Assembly (NCBI RefSeq): GCF_005121165.3
Contig: NZ_CP034413.3
Span: 3,512,112 to 3,576,111 of the forward strand
Length of the DNA: 64,000 nt
Direction of reading: 5' to 3'
Source: Dysosmobacter welbionis
GTDB lineage: Bacteria; Bacillota; Clostridia; Oscillospirales; Oscillospiraceae
Numbering within the stretch: position 1 is the stretch's first letter; each line of letters starts with the position of its first letter. This document shows positions 60,948 through 64,000 of the stretch, one piece after another. The notes below the pieces were generated by a model. It searched no databases. It was not told where the DNA came from and saw only the letters and a list, made by a program, of their open reading frames with translations. The translations under genes and the position numbers were made by a program.

Positions 60948-63433
60948 AGTTTCCTCATGTGGGCTCCCGCGGATTTCAGCATCAGCTTCTTTTTGCCCAC
61001 GGTGTCAAAGGCCACTTCCGCCAGGGCGTCGCCGCCCATGGGCCGGACAGAGAGCACCATGCCCTTCCCGAAGGCGGTATGCTCCACCATGTCCCCCTGC
61101 TGTAATTGCAGCAGAGGCGCCGCCGGGGCGGCGTTCTTCCGGGTGGAGGACGCCTGCTGGACAGAGGCCAGGGGCCGCTGGGGCGCCTGGGCCGGGGCCC
61201 GGTAGCTGTGGACGCCGCCGCTGCTCCAGGAGCCGCCGGCGCGGGCGGGGGAGCTGCCCCAGCCGTCCTCGTACCGGTCGCCGCCGAAGGTGCCGTCGTG
61301 CTCCATACCGCCGAAACGGGGCTCCGGCTTGCTCTCCCAGCGCATGTTCTCCTCCGGGATCTCTTCCAGGAACCGGGAAGCCCGGTTGGCGCTGGTACGG
61401 CCGTACAGCATCCGCTGCCGGCAGTTGGTGAGGGTCAGCTTCTCCTTGGCCCGGGTCATGGCCACGTAGCAGAGCCGCCGCTCCTCCTCCAGCTCCTCCT
61501 GGTCGTACTGGGCGGAGGCGCCGGGGAAGATCCCCTCCTCCATCCCCACCACGTACACCACCGGGAACTCCAGCCCCTTGGCGGAGTGAATGGTCATCAT
61601 GGTGACGCAGTCGTCGCTGGCCTCCACGCTGTCCAGATCTGTGTACAGGGCAATCTCGTTCAGGAAGCCGGAGAGGGTGGCGTCCTCCGGCTGCTGCTCC
61701 AGGAAGCCCAGGATGTTGGATTTCAGCTCCTGAACGTTCTCGATGCGGCCCCGGCTCTCCATGTCGTTCTTCTCCTCCAGGGCCTTTACATAGCCGGTCT
61801 GGTCGCAGACGGCGTCGTAGAACTCCGGCAGGGCCAGCTCCGTGCCCGCCCGCCGCAGGCCGTCGATCAGGTCCGCGAACTTCAGCAGCTTGGCGGAAGA
61901 CGCTTTCAGCTCCGGGAACAGGTCCGCGTTGCGGATGATCTCATACAGCGACGCCCCCTGGCTCTCCGCCAAGGCGCCCACCTTGTCCAATGTAGTGGCG
62001 CCGATGCCCCGGGGCGGGTTGTTGATGATCCGCCGCAGCCGCAGGTCGTCCAGGGGGTTGTTCAGCACGCACAGATAGGCCAGCATGTCCTTGACCTCCG
62101 CCCGGTCGAAGAACTTCATGCCCCCCACTACTTTATAGGGGATGCCGTTGCGCTTCATGGCGTATTCCAGGGCGTTGGACTGGGCGTTCATCCGGTAGAG
62201 GACCGCCGTGTCCCGGAAGTTCCTGCCCCGGTTCACCCCCATCAGGATGTCCCCGGCCACGTAGTTGGCCTCGTCGCTCTCGTTGAAGGTGGTCTTGACC
62301 GTCACCACATCGCCCCCGCCGTTGTCGGTCCAGAGGGTCTTGCCCTTGCGGCCCTGGTTGTTCTGGATGACGGCGTTGGCCGCATCCAGAATGTTCTGGG
62401 TAGAGCGGTAGTTCTGCTCCAGGCGAATGGTCCGGGCGGTGGGGTACTGCTCTTCGAAGTTCAGGATGTTTTCGATGTTGGCCCCCCGGAAGCGGTAGAT
62501 GGACTGGTCGTCATCGCCCACCACACAGAGGTTTTTGTACCCCCCCGCCAGGAGGCTTGTCAGCAGATACTGTAAGTGGTTGGTGTCCTGGTACTCGTCC
62601 ACCAGCACGTAGCGGAACTTGCGCTGGTAGTAGTCCAGCACCGACCGCTCCTGCTGCAGTAGTGTTACCGTGTGAAAGATGATGTCGTCAAAGTCCAGGG
62701 CATTGGCGGTGCGGAGCTTCTTCGCATAGGCGGCATAGATCTTGGCGATGCGGGTCATCTTCCAGTCCCCCGCCGCCTCGTACCGCTTGGCAAAGTCCTC
62801 CGGCGTCTCATACTGGTCCTTGGAGTGGCTGATGGCGGCCAGGACGCTCCGGGGCGGGAAGGTCTTCTCCTCCAGGTTCAGCTCCTTCAGAATGTCCTTG
62901 ATGACCCGCTTGGAGTCGTCGGTGTCGTAGATGGTGAAGTCCTTGTCGAACCCCAGCCGGTCGATGTCCCGCCGCAGGATGCGCACACAGGCGGAGTGGA
63001 AGGTGGAGGCCCAGATGTCGTTGGCCTCCGGCCCCAGCCGGGCGGCCAGCCGGTCCTTCAGCTCCCCTGCCGCCTTGTTGGTGAAGGTGATGGCGATGAT
63101 CTCCCAGGGCTTGGGCGCGTCCAGGGCGCAGAGCCGCCGGGCCCGGCGGACGTCCTCCTCCGTGGGCCGGGCGGGGAAGCTCTCCAGAAATTGAAGATCC
63201 TCTTCCGTGGCCCAGGCCGGCACCTCTTCCGAATCGCTTCCCCGGCCGTAGGTGAGCAGGTTGTACACCCGCTGGATCAGCACCGTGGTCTTGCCGCTGC
63301 CGGCGCCCGCCAGCAGCAGCAGCGGACCCTCCGTGGTCATGGCAGCCTGGCGCTGCATGGGGTTCAGCCTGGATAAGTCCTGGGCGATGACCGCCCGGCG
63401 GGCGGCGATGTAGCGTTGTTTGAAGTCTTCCAT
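60944..63433 (-). CDS. pcrA: UvrD/PcrA-type DNA helicase
   Basis: 829 residues from the ATG at 63433; two upstream in-frame ATGs lack a ribosome site. Superfamily 1A motifs in order: GAGSGKTT (43-50), ITFTNKAAGELKDRL, DEYQDTNHLQY, GDDDQSIYRFRGA, RLEQNYRS, TIHSAKGLEFPVVYVVGMEEGIFP and YVAMTRAK. The C-terminus ends in the Tudor-like DMVEHTAFGKGMVLSV. About 40 extra charged residues lie between Walker A and the next motif. It removes UvrABC products and helps clear stalled polymerase. Confidence 0.93.
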   Translation of the reverse strand: MEDFKQRYIAARRAVIAQDLSRLNPMQRQAAMTTEGPLLLLAGAGSGKTTVLIQRVYNLLTYGRGSDSEEVPAWATEEDLQFLESFPARPTEEDVRRARRLCALDAPKPWEIIAITFTNKAAGELKDRLAARLGPEANDIWASTFHSACVRILRRDIDRLGFDKDFTIYDTDDSKRVIKDILKELNLEEKTFPPRSVLAAISHSKDQYETPEDFAKRYEAAGDWKMTRIAKIYAAYAKKLRTANALDFDDIIFHTVTLLQQERSVLDYYQRKFRYVLVDEYQDTNHLQYLLTSLLAGGYKNLCVVGDDDQSIYRFRGANIENILNFEEQYPTARTIRLEQNYRSTQNILDAANAVIQNNQGRKGKTLWTDNGGGDVVTVKTTFNESDEANYVAGDILMGVNRGRNFRDTAVLYRMNAQSNALEYAMKRNGIPYKVVGGMKFFDRAEVKDMLAYLCVLNNPLDDLRLRRIINNPPRGIGATTLDKVGALAESQGASLYEIIRNADLFPELKASSAKLLKFADLIDGLRRAGTELALPEFYDAVCDQTGYVKALEEKNDMESRGRIENVQELKSNILGFLEQQPEDATLSGFLNEIALYTDLDSVEASDDCVTMMTIHSAKGLEFPVVYVVGMEEGIFPGASAQYDQEELEEERRLCYVAMTRAKEKLTLTNCRQRMLYGRTSANRASRFLEEIPEENMRWESKPEPRFGGMEHDGTFGGDRYEDGWGSSPARAGGSWSSGGVHSYRAPAQAPQRPLASVQQASSTRKNAAPAAPLLQLQQGDMVEHTAFGKGMVLSVRPMGGDALAEVAFDTVGKKKLMLKSAGAHMRKL

Positions 63434-63552
63434 AAGTCCACCGTTCTCCATCCGTCTCAAAAGTCTCGGCCCCTATTTTACGGCAAAATCCCCTTCCGGT
63501 CAAGGCGGGAAACGGCTGTTGCCGGTTTGCCGCTTTTGTTACCAATTTGAGG

Positions 63553-63612
63553 TTGACAAATGTCTACCTATTTGATATGGTCCAATCAGAAGACCAGGTA
63601 GACACTCGTATA
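63553..63612 (+). promoter_or_regulatory. Promoter with BlaI-type operators
   Basis: TTGACA (63553-63558) and TATGGT (63576-63581), 17-bp spacer. The -35 lies in the palindrome TTGACAAATGTCTA (63553-63566), and TAGACA at 63599-63604 begins a second, poorer site; together TGTCTACCT and AGGTAGACA form a wider inverted pair. Confidence 0.7.
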
Positions 63613-63628
63613 CCATGGAGGTGAGACT

Positions 63629-64000
63629 ATGCAGGTGAACCTGTCCGACAGCGAGTGGAAGCTGATGAACCGGCTATGGGAGCAGTCCCCCGGACCATCA
63701 TGGAGTTGACGGCCTCCCTGAAGGAGGACACAGGCTGGAGCAAGAACACGGTGATCACCATGCTCGCCCGGCTGGAAGCCAAGGGGGCCGTCCGGCACGA
63801 GGAGGGCGGCCGGGCCAAGCGGTACTTCCCCGCGGTGGACCGCGAGGACGCCGCGGCGGCGGAGACGGAGAGCTTCCTCTCCCGGGTCTACGGCGGCAGC
63901 CTGGGCCTGATGATGAGCGCCATGGTGGAGAGCCGCCAGCTGACGGAGGCGGACATCGCGGAGCTGTCCGCTATTTTGGAACGAGCGGGAGGCGAGGAAC
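63629..64000 (+). CDS. BlaI/MecI/CopY family repressor, one frameshift, cut by window end
   Basis: From the ATG at 63629 (GGAGGTGA upstream): MQVNLSDSEWKLMNRLWEQSP, then after a missing C in the run 63687-63691, RTIMELTASLKEDTGWSKNTVITMLARLEAKGAVRHEEGGRAKRYFPAVDRE, the winged helix, and a helical dimer part with FLSRVYGGSLGLMMSAMVES. About 125 residues are seen. Such repressors are cleaved by a BlaR-type membrane protease, which would be expected downstream. Confidence 0.88.

Overview
The window is GC-rich DNA from a spore-forming Gram-positive bacterium. Sporulation genes (spoIIIAH, spoIIM, sigH, yunB, cotJ genes, cwlD, a spoIID-like gene), the nusB-xseA-xseB-ispA-OLE RNA-oapA-dxs-tlyA-nadK-argR order, and many AAGGAGG-type ribosome binding sites with TTG or GTG starts point to Clostridia. 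The very high GC and the gene families suggest Oscillospiraceae (a Flavonifractor, Lawsonibacter or Oscillibacter relative). The genus is an inference from gene style, not from a marker gene.

Region 1-9.1 kb is a long housekeeping operon: the end of spoIIIAH, an Asp23 protein, nusB, xseAB and ispA. A gene-free stretch of about 700 bp then holds a large structured RNA that I identify as OLE RNA. It is followed by the gene for its membrane partner OapA, then dxs, tlyA, nadK and argR. ispA and dxs supply isoprenoid precursors.

9.1-18.5 kb carries tgt, yajC, spoIIM-xerD, an ECF sigma factor with its DUF4179 anti-sigma partner, and a ruvC-ruvA-ruvB cluster with two small unrecognised genes. A dif-like sequence lies upstream of spoIIM.

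18.5-20.5 kb is the most unusual part. Three tandem paralogous 70-residue XRE repressors each have a private pair of 16-bp palindromic operators and a leftward promoter. Only the first cassette keeps an intact divergent gene; the other two keep truncated starts of it. A roughly 600-bp gene-free element with long inverted ends follows.

20.5-39.6 kb holds glmM, sigH, small zinc and redox proteins, trmK, a Nif3-like gene, yebC, a DUF6291 gene, a membrane-anchored XRE regulator, rnpB (expanded), murD, yunB, ligA, a low-GC merR-acetyltransferase insert, cotJ genes, cwlD, radA and a second Xer-type recombinase. A perfect 14-bp-arm palindrome lies upstream of that recombinase.

39.6-64 kb is mostly on the minus strand: recN, queA, a spoIID-like gene, the lysine-pathway genes asd and dapA (plus strand), a second ECF module, an ABC-F ATPase, an FAD enzyme, a U32 protein, mltG, tmk, a WecG/TagA glycosyltransferase, a transporter, a HAD hydrolase, uvrD/pcrA and the start of a BlaI-type repressor.

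Nine otherwise intact genes are broken by one missing base, always in a run of G or C. This looks like systematic homopolymer under-calling, so these genes are reported as real but frameshifted here. No tRNA, rRNA or CRISPR array was seen.
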